A DNA stretch of 64,000 nucleotides from Cristatella mucedo (GCA_009760855.2 WPIO01000090.1:372001-436000), one strand, 5' to 3'; shown: positions 46,006 through 58,064, counted from the first letter of the stretch. Notes: a model not told the origin generated them from the sequence alone. Made by a program: numbers and translations.

Positions 46006-46234
46006 GTAATATTTTCTTTTAGTTGCAGGCCGAGTTGCTCGAATGTAGCAAGAAACCGAGGGTTCCATGGTCAGTGCTTAGTCCGAACACACCAAGCGAA
46101 GGTCAGGTTGGCTGCCGTGCTAAAAATTTATGGCTTTACATTCTGCATTCCGTGAATTGAGCTTTTTTAAGCCTAGGCGACGAATAGTAGTTATTCGTAC
46201 AGTATTTCAGGTTTATCTCGAAGCCCCTATTTTA

Positions 46235-46600
46235 AAATAATATTAAATTTGATAAAGTACGACCAGATAACTCAAAATCTTTCAAAGTTGCTTAAATTTG
46301 CTGCAAAGCAAGCACGAGCAAATGTTTAGTGGTAGCATGCTCAATAAAAAACGAAAATAACACGGTTAGGGATGACATGCCCAGTGTTAGCAGGCAAGTA
46401 TAGTTAGTGGCAGCATGCCCAGTTTTAGCAAGCATAAGCACATAAAGGACGAATCACAGGGACCCACCAAATGCTATGATAAATAGGCGTGTTTTTAGAT
46501 TTAATTTAAATGTGGACAAGGCAGCAGATGTCGAGACGGGAGTCAGGAGTAAGTTCTTGACTTTGCGAGCATGTGAACTAAAGTACCGGTCTTCACAGTA
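46235..46600 (-). mobile_element. LINE family A, old 3' UTR copy
   Basis: AATTTGATAAAGTACGACCA, GGTTAGGGATGACATGCCC, TGTGGACAAGGCAGCAGATG in LINE order. Confidence 0.7.
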
Positions 46601-47660
46601 AAACTGAAGAAGGTTTGTAAAAGCAACGCTCAACGAGTCATAGTCTGAACACTATCAGCACTATGACCTAAGGCTTAGGTCGGCTAACTCCAACCTTTAG
46701 GCCATATCCGGCCTAGCTAGTAGCCCAGTCCGGCCTAGCTGTCCTCTAGTCATTTATTGATGGATCCGGCCTAATTGAGTCGTCTAGGCTTCCTTTCCTT
46801 TCAATATAGAGGTATTTGACTTACAAGTATCCCAAATAACAAGTGTTCGAGGCAAGAGTTATCTCTCTGCCACTGTTTGCTTTGATTTGACAGCTTACTA
46901 TCATTGTGTTTTATTTCTCTAAGCACGTTTTGAAGTATAAAGTGGGCGTAACCGCTTCACCCACTCCTGGGCAGGCGGATTGGGCGAGGTTTCTTCTGGC
47001 CTAGTGTGCCTCCTTGACCTGCTGAAATGGCCTAACAGTCCAAATTGTTTGCCGACCTCTGACCTAAGCGATGTGAAAAGAATTCCTCGAGGTTTCACCA
47101 CAGCTGCTTTTTCAGTTATTTGTCTCCTAAAACTATTTTAAATGATCTAGAAATTAGAAACTTGCAGTGATTTGTTTATCTTCAATATTGGAAAGACTTC
47201 TACAGTTATATTATGTGGACAACACTCCAATATATTTGTGGAAATCATCTGGTCAAAACTGGATTTAAATAAATTGTTGTTTCTGAAATGAAATCGTAAT
47301 TTTTCATTCAATATTGTATTTCTTGGATGTTTAATTATTTAATGCTAAGAAACTAATATTTGTAGATGTAAAATATTGTATAGTTATTATTAGGCATTTA
47401 TTTGGAAATATTAATACTAGGCTGCTGCAAGTATTTTTAGTTTTGGATATTCATAAATTGTATTACAATAAAAATACAACGTCATATAGGGATAATATAG
47501 AACGTAAAGGAGTTGTGAAAAATGTTGCAATGGCACGACAGAGACAGGGTTGAGGATAAAAAGGTGATAACGGCGAAGTTATTTCTTAGTGCTTACAATA
47601 TGTATAAAATAGTAAGCAAAGTGTCGATCAGTTCATGCAGTTCGTGATTGTCACAGCCAT
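46600..47660. other. Unassigned intronic sequence
   Basis: CGGCCTAGCT recurs around 46690-46770, a short local repeat. No gene is recognised. Confidence 0.4.
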
Positions 47661-47666
47661 TCCTAG

Positions 47667-47827
47667 GCCCAGTGCATGCAACCGTACTAACAACTCCAGA
47701 TGTCGGTCTTGCAGCCCTGAATCTACTAGACGGATTACTGCAGTTTAATCCAAACAAACGATACACAGCTTTTGAGGCAATGGAGTCACCATTCATCCAA
47801 AACGCCACGCCTGAGGGATACCAGCTG
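47667..47827 (+). CDS. CMGC-type protein kinase, exon 8 (helix H to I)
   Basis: Acceptor CATTCCTAG. Reads PVHATVLTTPDVGLAALNLL, then DGLLQFNPNKRYTAFEAM and ESPFIQNATPE. This is subdomain XI of a CMGC kinase: aLxLLxxxLxFNPxKRxTAxEAxxxPfi, with the conserved arginine of NPNKR that ties helix F to the APE motif. Ends GYQL in phase 0 before donor GTAGGT. If unspliced, the frame would run 28 more codons to a stop at 47909-47911, an alternative C-terminus without conserved features. Confidence 0.85.
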
Positions 47828-47944
47828 GTAGGTGCTCTGCGACTATACATCAACAGATTTTTCCGTTGGAAACAAGTCGCTGAGGCGTTAGCTTCACTCG
47901 CTGTTTATTGAGTGCACAGCTGAAAAAGCATGCAATATAACAAT

Positions 47945-48150
47945 TAACGGCTAATTCATTGTCCACACAGGACCTGAAGGTGTACAGAGGCTTAAACTGG
48001 TGCAGCAGTTCAGCTAGGTACGAAGGAGCTCAAAAGCATAACCTATTAGGAGAGCAAAGCGTTTTAATCCATCCACAAGTTTTGGGTGTCCTATGAGCAG
48101 CAGTTTGGTGTTATCGTCTTGTATTTCAAGAACGAAATTGGTCCCCATAT
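47945..48150 (-). mobile_element. LINE family B fragment with internal deletion
   Basis: ATTGTCCACACAGGACCTGA and CAGTTCAGCTAGGTACGAAG match 61758-61820; further on, TTTTAATCCATCCACAAG matches 62253-62270, so about 400 bp are missing between. Confidence 0.75.
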
Positions 48151-48890
48151 AAACTAAACTTGGCAACCATGGTTTTTGCTTGGTTTGAGTTTAGCAATTC
48201 AAAAACAGTGGTCGATCGTTTCGGGATACAAGAAGCAGTCTGAGAACATGTTTAAGCTTAAGAAGTTTGCTTCGAAGTCTGGTTCAAGATCAGACACACT
48301 TGTTGCATCCTCACTATTATTTTGACCCCATCGATGTGCTATTTCTTGTTTAGCTCTTGAGATACTAACATAACATCCAAAGAGCAGTCATATTACTCAG
48401 TTAGTATGGGAGTGTTACAAACCCATTGTTTAGATTGCGACTTTAGAAGGTTTTATAAAGAACGAATGGCTCTTTTTGGTAAACATGTGAATAATTTTGC
48501 AATCGTTGCTACAGGCAAAATAACCATGCAATATTTAGTTTGCAATGTTTGGCTCATTACAATTTGTTACTTATTGCAATTCAAGACATTAACATGCTCG
48601 CCTTCGATCCTGAGAACACCGGCTCAAGCCCAGATGTGTATGTGAAATGCTGCACATAATACCATTTCTACTTGTATTCAATGGGAATGAAACGCTTTAC
48701 TTTTACCGAATATCCTACTGCATAGGAAATGGACATTTCAACGCTAAAAAAGTAGATCGTAACTTATGCTACCAAATATTAAAAAAGCCTAGTCACTCAG
48801 AAAAATAAAAGAGACTACCATCGTCTTAAAGTTTATCTGTTCGTTGTTAGACCGTAGTAGGCAAGAAATTAAATGGGTATGGACATTTGA
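48150..48890. other. Unassigned intronic sequence
   Basis: A possible SINE2 relic lies near 48590-48655 (CCGGCTCAAGCCCAGA, then GTGAAATGCTGCACA). No gene is recognised. Confidence 0.3.
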
Positions 48891-48899
48891 AGCCTTAAG

Positions 48900-49680
48900 C
48901 TGTCTGCATCGCAGGCAGAGCCATATGCTAGGTCGGCGGCTAAAAACGTGCTCATTAGTTATGATCTTGCGAACCTATTATTGTTTTGTTATTGTCGTTA
49001 AAGCGTGGTCTTATAGATTTTGTCGCTCCTAAGGTCAGTTAATTGGGCTGCGAAATAGCTCATGAAGTGGGGGGGCTGTGAGCAGAGTACCCGCATGCTT
49101 GGTATTCCTAGCAATGTTATGAATCACTAGGCGTTTTCTTCATCAAGCGTTGTTGCTAATCTCTCTAGCTTAGTATTCATCAGGTCGTCTCTAATTCCGG
49201 CGGCACCACTACAGGTTTGTTTGTAGAATCCTTGCTAGTTGTACGATGAAGCCCTATAATTAAGCAACCTTAATCGCAAAAAGGCATTGACCTTATCGAA
49301 TTGGCCGAAACATGCAGGAAATCGGTAACATGCCCGACCGTTAAAGAGGCAAACCTGAAATCATTGTGATCTTTCTTTCGTAACCGTAGGACTATCAAAA
49401 TGAAGGTGTAGTCACCACTATTACACACTCATCCTTCAAGCGGTTTGCAGTCCCCTTGACGACGTCTTCCTAACCCTTGGTTTATAATTCATCTAACAGC
49501 AAGTTAACACAGGTGGTAGTAGTCTATGTCCTGCCAGAAACAGAGTCCTAATTTTTCTCAGATTTTCGTGATCTCAATGGGGATTCAAGGCACAGGACAC
49601 CTATGAAACTGCGGTTCTTCATGTTAGCAATGAAATTATTTACGGAAATGGTGATGGGAATGTCACTGCCCATGTAATCA
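48900..49680 (+). mobile_element. LINE family A, 5'/endonuclease region, old copy
   Basis: GGTCGGCGGCTAAAAACGTG and TTAGTTATGATCTTGCGA parallel the 5' region near 22050-22090 (reverse complement). GGCATTGACCTTATCGAATT encodes the GIDL relic before LTETW (here LAETC). Confidence 0.65.
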
Positions 49681-49692
49681 TTAAATAAAATT

Positions 49693-49878
49693 TATACAAG
49701 CTGATTAAACAGCCTCTTTTTGTATAGCGACAGAAGAGCCTTGACCGCCATCACCACCACTTGCAGCCAGCGGCGATAAAGGATTGCCCACCACAGGATT
49801 AGAACCCACGACCCCGGGATCGAGGTAGGAAAAAGTAACCGCCTTACCTAGTGAGCCATTACGGCTTACCGTATGCTA
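49693..49878 (-). mobile_element. SINE1, near full length
   Basis: TGATTAAACAGCCTCTTTTT, GCGACAGAAGAGCCTTGACC, B-box GGATTAGAACCC and AGTGAGCCATTACGGCTTAC. It sits exactly between a LINE A fragment and a LINE B fragment. Confidence 0.85.
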
Positions 49879-49879
49879 G

Positions 49880-51145
49880 GTCTATCAGCTGCCTTCGATA
49901 CTGTTGATCACGGTGTCCAACTTGAGCGATGGAGAACAACGGCATTTCAACGAGGCACTGTCATAGTTCAAATCGTACCTGTATGATTAGGTTCAACCTG
50001 TGTCGTTTGCTAGTTCTGTCTCACCCACGAGATTGGTCACATGTGGAGTCCCTCAAGGGTTCGTCCTCGGTCACTTGCAGTTCTCCATTTATGCTGAACT
50101 TCTGGGAAAAGTAATTAAGGCCTATGGAGTAGGATGTCATTTTTATTCTAAACATAGTCAGCTGTATTTTTTATTCCAACCGTCAAAATCTGCTGCGGCA
50201 ACTGATAAACCGAATGCTTGTCTTGCCAAAATTTGATCCTGGACGTCAGAAAGTTTCTTCAAACTAAATGACTAGAAAACTGACCTGCTGCTCACAGGAC
50301 ACCCTAAGCTTGTGGCTGGATTAAAAAGCCTCGCTCTTCTAATAGGTTATGCTGTTGTGCAACCGTCAAAATGGGCTCAAAACTTAGGTGCCGTTTTCAA
50401 AGGCTGGTTAAATTTTAAAAGCTTCATTCAGAAGACTGATACTACAGCTAGCCCTCACGCCCGATCCCTGTCCAAGATAAGGAGCCGTCTTCCATGGTGG
50501 CTTGCAAAAAATAACTAGCTCCTTAGTTCTGTCTCTGCTTGATTATTGTAACTCCCTTTTGGCTGGGCTACTAAAGCGGCTAGGTGTCAAATACCAGAGG
50601 TTTGACCACCATGCGCCTCCTTTGCTAAAAGAGATAGAATGACTGCTGGTTGACCAACGGGTACAGAGCAAAGTTTCTTATGCTGACCTACAAGGCCGGC
50701 GACGGCTTTGCTCCTTCATACCTAATGGAACTGCTGCACCAGTTTCAGCCTCCTCGTGCACTCAGGTCCTGTGTGGATAATAAATTAGTGGTTTCATTAC
50801 TCAGCTCAAAGACCATTGGCAACAGAAACATGATCTCTACAGGTTCAAGACAGTGAGGTTTGCTTCTGCAATTCTTGTGCAATTGCAAAGATCTCCTTCT
50901 GCCGACTAAGGCTCATTCTAACCAGCAGTCCTGAGCTGCTACTTCCAAGCCACTCGCTAACTCAACTGCTCTCTTGACTCTGCTATGCTTCCCACTTTCT
51001 CTTTGTTGCCTGAGATGAAGTATGTCGGCTTCCAAATGCATACCGAAAGCCGGTTATGCTGTGAGTGGGCTATTCAAAAATCTCATGTGGAAAATCTATA
51101 GTCTTCAGGGCTTTGCTGAGTTAGAGACGGAGAAACATCACCTTT
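49880..51145 (+). mobile_element. LINE family B, RT to 3' end, decayed
   Basis: Begins in the RT core (GLSAAFDTVDH relic near 49885), then LVTCGVPQGFVLG (50030), the post-RT domain with ALRSCVDNKLVVS (50760) and the 3' UTR. Several frameshifts. The 3' end GAGTTAGAGACGGAGA is present without a clear tail. Confidence 0.8.
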
Positions 51146-51179
51146 CAGTGAGCGACTTCGAAGGATCCTTGTGAATGCG

Positions 51180-51625
51180 CAATGAACAGCCGAAGAAGCT
51201 CTGATGACTATAAAACACACTGCAATGATCTTTGCTAGATCTGGTTTGCTTCGTGGTTTAAACACTCTCTCTTGCAATTGTGATTGCCAATCAAAATCTA
51301 GACTTTCACTTATTGTCAGAAGCCATTTAATTCTACCTTCGCTTTGGTCCATCCCAGTCATCCAGCAGGTCGATTTCTCTCAACTTGCTTGCTGTATTTG
51401 TTGATTAAAGCAATCGCCATTTTCCTCATGCCTGAGGACACTATTATGCTGGGCTTAATATGATTGTAAATGTTAATGCTATGCTTCTGGTCATCGAGCA
51501 TTGCGAAAAAACCATTCGGTCAGGCTTCCCTTTAAGCGAATGAAGATTTGCTACAAAGTGGTTGAGTTCTCCGAGGGAACTATGTTAAAATGTATTATTA
51601 TTATTATTATTATTATTAATATATG
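51180..51625 (+). mobile_element. LINE family A, old copy with large internal deletion
   Basis: RT-domain relic (TTTAAACACTCTC, GATTGCCAATCAAAATCTAG) joined to the 3' UTR end and a clean (ATT)n tail at 51594-51620. First of a head-to-tail series. Confidence 0.7.
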
Positions 51626-51629
51626 GATG

Positions 51630-52795
51630 GCAGCTGATTAAAAACCCTCTCGCTGATGTGATTGCCAAGCACAATCTAGGCTTTCACTTCTATGCGGATG
51701 ACACTCATTTGTACCTTTGCTTTGATCCCTCCCAGCCTTCGAGCACCTCAAATTCTCTCAACTCACTTGCTGCATGCATTGATGACATCCGATCATGGAT
51801 GGCAGCAAATTTTCTAAAACTTAACGATGATAAAACTAACTTACTAGTTATGGGCAAACCTAGTGTTATTCAGAAATTGGAAAGGCTGACTTTCAAAATT
51901 GGCTCTGCCAGCATATCTCCAGTTGCATCAGCTCGAAATCTAGGTGTCATATTCCAAAGCGACCTCTCGTTAGACGCCCACATCAGCTCCACAGTCAAAT
52001 CAGCCTATTTTCAGCTTCATAACATTGCTAAAATTAGGGCTTGTTTAGATAAGGATACCACGTCCAAGTTGGTCCATGCATTCGTGACATCTCGTCTCGA
52101 CTTCTGAAACTCACTGCTTACTGGCCTACCAGCATGTGCGATCAGGCGATTGCAGCTGGTGCAAAACTCTGCAGCTAGGCTTGTCTGTCGTGAGCGTCGC
52201 AGTTGCCACATTACTCCACTTCTCGCCGACCTGCACTGGTTACCAGTCAAGCAACGGATTGACTTCAAGGTTTTGTCGCTCACTTTTAGGTCTCTTCATT
52301 CTATGGCTCCAGCCTATCTTTCAGAGATACTACTCCATCAGGCAAAGCATCGTACCACTCGCTTTTCGGAATCCAACAGTCTAGAAATACCTCGTACAAA
52401 CCTTAAATCCTTTGGAGACCGTGCATTTAGCTCGTATGCTCCCACAGCCTGGAACTCCCTCCCGACCTGCATCAGAACATCCCCTGACCTGACCACATTT
52501 AAAAGAAACTTAAAAACACACCTATTTAGGACAGCATTTAGTGGGTCCTTGTGATTCGTCCTCGATGTGATTATGCGTGCTGACACTGTGCATGCTGCCA
52601 CTAACCACATTTGCATGCTGACCCAGTGCATGTAACCCCTAACCATGTTATTCATTTTGTTTGTTTTTCAAGCATGATTTTACTTACTATTCTGTTGCGT
52701 ATCACTTTGCAGCAAATGTAAAGCGCATAGAAAGAGATAAAGTTCTCTGAGGGCGCTTTATCAAGTGCAATATTATTATTATTATTAAAAAAATT
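51630..52795 (+). mobile_element. LINE family A, young 5'-truncated copy
   Basis: The frame 51658-52107 contains IAKHNLGFHFYADDTHLYL (catalytic ADD), FLKLNDDKTNLLVMGKPS and LGVIFQSDLSLDAHI. It stops at a TGA replacing Cys in TSRLDF-C-NSLL (52105-52107). The rest (52150-52554) is open to the natural stop, then 3' UTR, hairpin (one mismatch) and (ATT)n. Confidence 0.9.
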
Positions 52796-53830
52796 CAATG
52801 CTGATAAAACCAACCTACAAGTAATCGGTAAACCAAGTATCGTTCAGACACGAGAAAACCAGAAATTGAAAGCTCAAAGTCGTCTCTGATTGCATTAATT
52901 CTGTTCCTGTTTACATAGTCGTCTAATAAAATGTCGCTTTCATTATATCAGCACCACAGCCAAGTTTACCTACTGGGAGGTACACAATATTGCTAAAATT
53001 TGGCTTCGCTTAGACGGCGATACTAAATTTAAAGTGGTTCAATCATGTATGGAATCCCGTTTCAGATTTGATAAGTAACTGTTTGCTAGTTTCCCAAGAC
53101 GTGCAACAAAGCGCTCTAAAGTGGCCCAGAACTCATCAGCTAGCTATGTCTGTAGCCCAGCAGTTGCCAAATCACTTCGTTTCTCTCAAACCTGCACTCT
53201 CTCCCAGTCAAGCAGCATGTTGACTTTAAAGTTCAGTTACTTACTTTTAAATTCCTTAATTATCTCGTTAAAGCCGACCTATAAGAGCTACATTACAAAT
53301 GAGTGAATAATCTTTAAACTCACTGTTCTGCCTCAAATGATTAGCCATAATTTGAATCTCTCAGATCTAATCCCCCCACCAGGCCATGCATTGTACTATC
53401 CGCTTTTCGGAATCCAACAGTTTACCAATACCTCGTACAAACCTCAAATCCTTAGGAGAACGCTCATTTAGTTTGTATGGTTCCAAAGCTTGGAACTCCC
53501 TCCCGACTTGAGCTAGAACATCCCCATCCGAATTTAAAAAGAACTTAAAACACTCATATTTAGGACAGCATTTAGTAGTTCCCCGTGATTCGTCCTTCAT
53601 GTGCTTGTGCATGCTGATACTGTTCGTGCTGCCACTAACCACATTTGCATGCTGACCCTGTGCATGTTACCCCTAACCATGTTATTCATGTTGTTTATCA
53701 AGCATGATATTATTCAGCATTCAATTGCGTTTCCCTTTGCAGCAAAGGAAAAGCACCTAGAAAGAGATTAAGTTCTCTGAGGACGCTTTATCAATTGCAT
53801 TATTATTATTATAATTACTATTATTATGTA
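52796..53830 (+). mobile_element. LINE family A, old copy
   Basis: Starts directly after the (ATT)n tail of the preceding copy with AATGCTGATAAAACCAACCT (NADKTNL). Ends in a well-kept 3' UTR (53600-53790) and (ATT)n. Confidence 0.8.
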
Positions 53831-53869
53831 TAGAAAACGTTAGTGATCGTAGCTTCAGTCCCAATTCTA

Positions 53870-54125
53870 CAAAGTCCAGAAATCACCACCAAAGCTGGAT
53901 TAAAGGTGCCCTGACACGAAGGCATTTAAAACGATTCTTAAAACGCTCAATTTTTATACAGCATTCGGTCTTGTAATTCAAGATTCTTGTGGGTATACTG
54001 CTGACACTATAACTGCTGATTGTGGATGTTACCACCTATCTTTGGGTATGGTTTTCTATACAGAATCTATAAAATCCCTAGAGAGATATTCAGTTCTCTG
54101 AGGGAGCTAAGCTTTTATAATTTCC
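53870..54125 (+). mobile_element. LINE family A, old 3' fragment
   Basis: Short piece with AAAACGCTCAATTTTTATAC, CTGACACTATAAC and the hairpin relic AGTTCTCTGAGGGAGCTAAG. Confidence 0.6.
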
Positions 54126-55320
54126 TCTATTCTTGTACCACTTCACTTTCAGCAGTCCTCTCACTCTCATTGGTAGCTGAATAATGCAAGACACAGCTTT
54201 ACTTCCATCGACTGGACAACTTCCACCATACTAGTATTCAAGTAAAATTGCACTGTTTACAAATATTACAATGCATTGTATTCTAGGTCAAGTCGCTTAC
54301 TTATAATATAAAAATTTCTCTGCTTAAATTTATATACAACGATCAATAATATCCAAATAGAATTACTTGATTCTCAAATCGTTTTGTTTTCAATGACCAA
54401 TAAATCAAGCATTACTATGATGCTCAAGTCATAGGTATAAGGAAGTTTCTATTCCAACGCTTCTAAAGACATAAACTCTGTATGATAAAATTCTTGACTG
54501 AATATATCTGCAACCTAATAACATTATACAACATAATAAACAACAACTGCAACATGATGAATCTGAAACAGAGTTAACAAAAAATTAAAAATACACCAAG
54601 TCCCAATAACCCTAATGTAATTTTGTTGTATTATCCGCTTTACGCTTTAAATGTTAACATAATCTTTTTATAAAATTAAGAATTTTAACGTATTTATGCT
54701 CTGAATTTAACTAGTTTAGATCAATGCCAATTGCATGAGCCACAGAGCTTAGGTCACTACATTTTCCTTCAAATGCAATATAACCTTATTGGGCGCTTGC
54801 AAACACTAAACCTTGGTCATTAGATGCAACGACCCCTAACGTGAGAAATGAATGGAAAGAACATCCATCGGGGTGGCCAAACGCAAGTACCTTAACCATT
54901 TAGGCGAACGCAGGCAGATTTATGTTATACTATTTAGGCGATACGTTAATGGAGCATAATTGTCCTTCTGTAAGGTGTTTATTGAAAATTATATTTTAGT
55001 AATTATATTTTAATTTTTAAATTAATGAAGTAAAGGCCACGCTTTAATATCAATACATGAATACCTAAAACTTGCTATTTTCTTAGTAAATTTACTTAGG
55101 ATTTTTGGGAATGATGTCAAAAAAGAAGTAGCGATGTCATAGCATAACATTTTTACAGTACCAGGAAAGACTAAACAGATGGTTTTAGCAAAGTGGCTCG
55201 AAGTTTAATGCTGACGATTCATGTATTTCCCGGAGTCAGAGAAAGTCTTGTAATAAATACTGGATTTTTTTAGGTTCTGTCTCAGGGAGTGACTCCAGAG
55301 TAATGAGGTGCATTCAGCCA
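54125..55320. other. AT-rich intronic stretch
   Basis: No gene or repeat recognised. Confidence 0.45.
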
Positions 55321-55500
55321 ACAACCTTACTTTTATGGTGACCCTATTTATGCTACCATGTTATTGTTATTGTTATTGTTATTGTTATTAACCATGTTAT
55401 TGTTTTTGTCTACTGTTATGCTAAAAGTAACCAGATCGCATACTGGGTTTGCAGCAAACCTAAAGTGCCTAGAAAAAAATTAATTACTCTTGAGGTCGAA
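55320..55500 (+). mobile_element. LINE family A 3' UTR with (TTATTG)n expansion
   Basis: ATGCTACCATGTTATTG is followed by about five TTATTG units (55358-55388), then a second AACCATGTTATTG and the tail region AAGTGCCTAGAAAAAAATTA. The expansion grew from the ACCATGTTATTC motif of the LINE 3' UTR. Confidence 0.65.
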
Positions 55501-55564
55501 ATAACCCCTCTCTGATCTTCAAAATTGATACCGAGAAAAAAAATTATGTTATTTGGCACTGGAG

Positions 55565-56395
55565 TATAGGTAAGCTGGTTCGGTTAATCAATAACTAGTG
55601 TTTTTTTCTCATTCTGTTCGAGAAAGATTTTTCCTATCCATTTAAGGATGTCGTCAGTACAGCCAGAAAGACGGCTGAAATACTTTGGCATGCCGGATGG
55701 CTTGGAATGGTCAAAGCAAAGGTACAAACAGTGTCATTTACATACAAGTAATAGCCTATATTGTCAATGGCAACCAGTTCGGCAAGAGGGAGAGTATACA
55801 TTGAAAATAGAATGGGACCAGAAAAATCCTAGCTAATTAAGCATCCTCTTTTTGTATAGCGACAGAAGAGCCTTAACGGCTATCACCACTGCTAGCAGGG
55901 GCAATAAAGGATCGCCCACCATAGGAATCGAACCCACGGCCTCGGGTCTGAGGTCGTGATAGCAACCACCTTACCTAGTGTGCCATCACGGCTCACCAAG
56001 CACAGAGCCCAGAGATACCCAATACTCAAATGGTTTCCAGGACAAATTACTTGCATTCACATCACTCCTATCAAGTGTCCTACTCAAATTGTACTTAGGC
56101 TATTCCAGCTCAGCACCAGAGGTTCCCAAGAAAGGTGAGAATCTTATCAAAAGCTGCTGGTAGATCAATAAGGACAAGCAGAGGGACTCTAAGTGAGCTC
56201 GCATTAATATTCAAGTGATTATGCACCTGAAGCAATGCTGACTCCGAGGAGTGACTAGCTCTGTGTTCAGACTGGAACTTACTAGCTAGGTGCGAAGCTT
56301 CAAAATATTCGTTCATATTTTCTGTTTCTGTCATGAGTAGTGGCCTAACTGCAGCCGTTTGGATAGGTACCGTGTTAATTAAGTGTAGCTTCACT
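55565..56395 (-). mobile_element. LINE family A RT fragment split by SINE1
   Basis: 55620-55827 matches 19690-19890 (RT end; GTACAAACAGTGTCATTTAC). 56000-56395 continues with the GVPQGS to FDTIDH region and the FQSGFRANHSTESAL counterpart (- strand FQSEHRASHSSESALLQVHN). Missing blocks indicate deletions. Confidence 0.75.
55833..55998 (-). mobile_element. SINE1 nested in LINE A
   Basis: TAATTAAGCATCCTCTTTTT through B-box GGAATCGAACCC to GTGCCATCACGGCTCACC. The interrupted LINE sequence CCTAG/CACAGAGCCC rejoins when the SINE is removed. Confidence 0.85.
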
Positions 56396-56399
56396 TTTA

Positions 56400-56813
56400 A
56401 TGTTACTTAGCTAAAACAAACGCACGTGATAGTAAGCAAAATAGTTTTTCATGATAGCATTGGATGTAAATGAGAAACGAAGTTGCATAGCTGTAACTTT
56501 CGGTTGCAGCTATGCCCAATGACAGCCGTTCAGATAGCCTTTTGTCTTTTGAAAAAATCATGGCTTACAATTCTAGACCGTCTGTAATTGTTACCGTACT
56601 TGATAAAATTGTTTGTTAAGAAAGTGTCTTCAATAGGTCCTAACTGTAAAATTGGTACTTTTATCGAAGGCAATGGCTGTTGTAACTTAACAGCAATAAT
56701 TTGAGATTGCTTTTCCTTGGGGGACAAACTTCGTGTCATGTTAAAAATGTGTGTAGCTGCATGTCTCCTAGGCTGCTATGGCATATTCTTATCCACCGGT
56801 AACTGATTTTTAG
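56400..56813. other. Intron end before the last kinase exon
   Basis: Contains a short inverted repeat (TTGCATAGCTGTAA / GGTTGCAGCTATGCC). A - strand 69-codon frame (56530-56739) shows no domain. Confidence 0.35.
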
Positions 56814-56945
56814 GCTGAGTATTCGGGACCTGAGATAGAAGATTACCAGAGAAGGATGCCACTCGATGAAGTACTAAATCTTATCCGCCAGTCTATCACA
56901 GTAGATATATCGGAAAGCGTCAATCAGATAGCAAACACTTGTTAA
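56814..56945 (+). CDS. CMGC-type protein kinase, last exon (C-terminal extension)
   Basis: Acceptor AACTGATTTTTAG, phase 0 as required by the exon 8 donor. Reads AEYSGPEIEDYQRRMPLDEV, LNLIRQSITVDISES and VNQIANTC, then TAA at 56943-56945. The LDEVLNLIRQ helix after an acidic linker resembles the C-terminal extension of MAPKs, where a helix with ...LKELIxxE packs back on the N-lobe. This makes the protein roughly 410-430 residues. Intron 8 is 9 kb and filled with LINE and SINE insertions. An AATAAA-like AACAAATAAA lies near 57032, but it is not a confirmed poly(A) signal. Confidence 0.65.
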   Translation, partial: AEYSGPEIEDYQRRMPLDEVLNLIRQSITVDISESVNQIANTC

Positions 56946-57182
56946 GTTGAGATACACACAGATAATGTTTATGCTAAGTATTATGTTCTTTATGTTTCAT
57001 CTATCGGCTTCATTACCTGTCCTTACTCTGCTAACAAATAAACCTTTCAGATTCAGGTCATCAATTATGAGACGATCTAGGTTGGCTAAAGTGTCTACCC
57101 ACTGTAACTTCTGTGGCAAATTAAATAGGAAAATGCAGATCATTCGTTGGTATAAGATGAGTTAGCTGCTTCGTAATGTTGA

Positions 57183-57400
57183 ATGGTCATACAAAGAGCT
57201 GCTTGGTCTGGGAACAGTCAGCAAGGCAGGGGAAATACCATTGTAATGAGAGCTGCTAAGTGTGTAATTGGCACACTTCTTCCCGTACGCGTTTACAAAT
57301 CAAAGACGGAGAATGGTACACTGGCATTATATGCTACAGATTTTCAAGAGACCTGGTTCAAACCTGATCTCAGCAATGCACTTTCTAGTTTGTATTAGCT
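57183..57400 (+). CDS. Possible XRCC4-superfamily (PAXX/XLF-like) N-terminal exon
   Basis: Open frame from ATG 57183. After about 28 residues come CVIGTLLPVRVYKS, then NGTLALYATDFQETWF and KPDLSNALSSLY, with a stop at 57396-57398. The order (short strand, turn, a strand ending L-Y-x-T-D, then x-x-E-x-W and an acidic helix) resembles the N-terminal head of PAXX and XLF, non-homologous end-joining factors, where PAXX has LYVTDAAELW. The head domain should continue for about 60 more residues, so further exons are needed. The LINE copy at 57440-58140 follows and no next exon was recognised. It may be a first exon, a pseudogene, or a chance resemblance. Confidence 0.35.
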
Positions 57401-57439
57401 AGTTTACTCACTTTGGCTTTTAAGTGCATAGCTTAACTT

Positions 57440-58028
57440 TGATGTAGCCTAAAGTAATGTGCAATCAGGCGACTACAATGGGTGCAAAACTGTGCGGCTA
57501 GGTTTGTCTGTCGTGCGCTTTGCAGTTGCCCCATCATACAACTTCTCGCTGACCTGCACTGGCTAGCAGTCAAGCAACTGGTCGACTTCAAAGATTTGTT
57601 ACTCATTTGTAGGTCACTTCGTTTTTTTGGCTCCAGACTAACTCTCAGATCTACTCCCCCACCAGGCCAAGCATAGTACCCCGTAATTATAGGAATCTAA
57701 CAGTTTACAATACCTCGTACAAACCTCAAACCCTAAGGCCTTTAGTTCGTACGCTCCCACAGCCTGGAAATACCTCCCGACATGCGTCAGAACATCCCCT
57801 GACTTGACCACATTTAAAAAGAGCTTAAAAACATACATATTTAGAACAGCACTTAGTGGGTCCCTGTGATACGTTATTCAAGTACCTTTGCCTGCTGACA
57901 CTGTGAGTGCTGCAGCTAACCTCATTTGCATGCTTACCCTGTGAATTTCACCCTAAACCATGTTATTCATGTTGTTTATCAAGCTTGATATTACTCACCA
58001 TTCAATCGCGTTTCCCTTTGCAGCAAAT

Positions 58029-58064
<36 letters not shown>

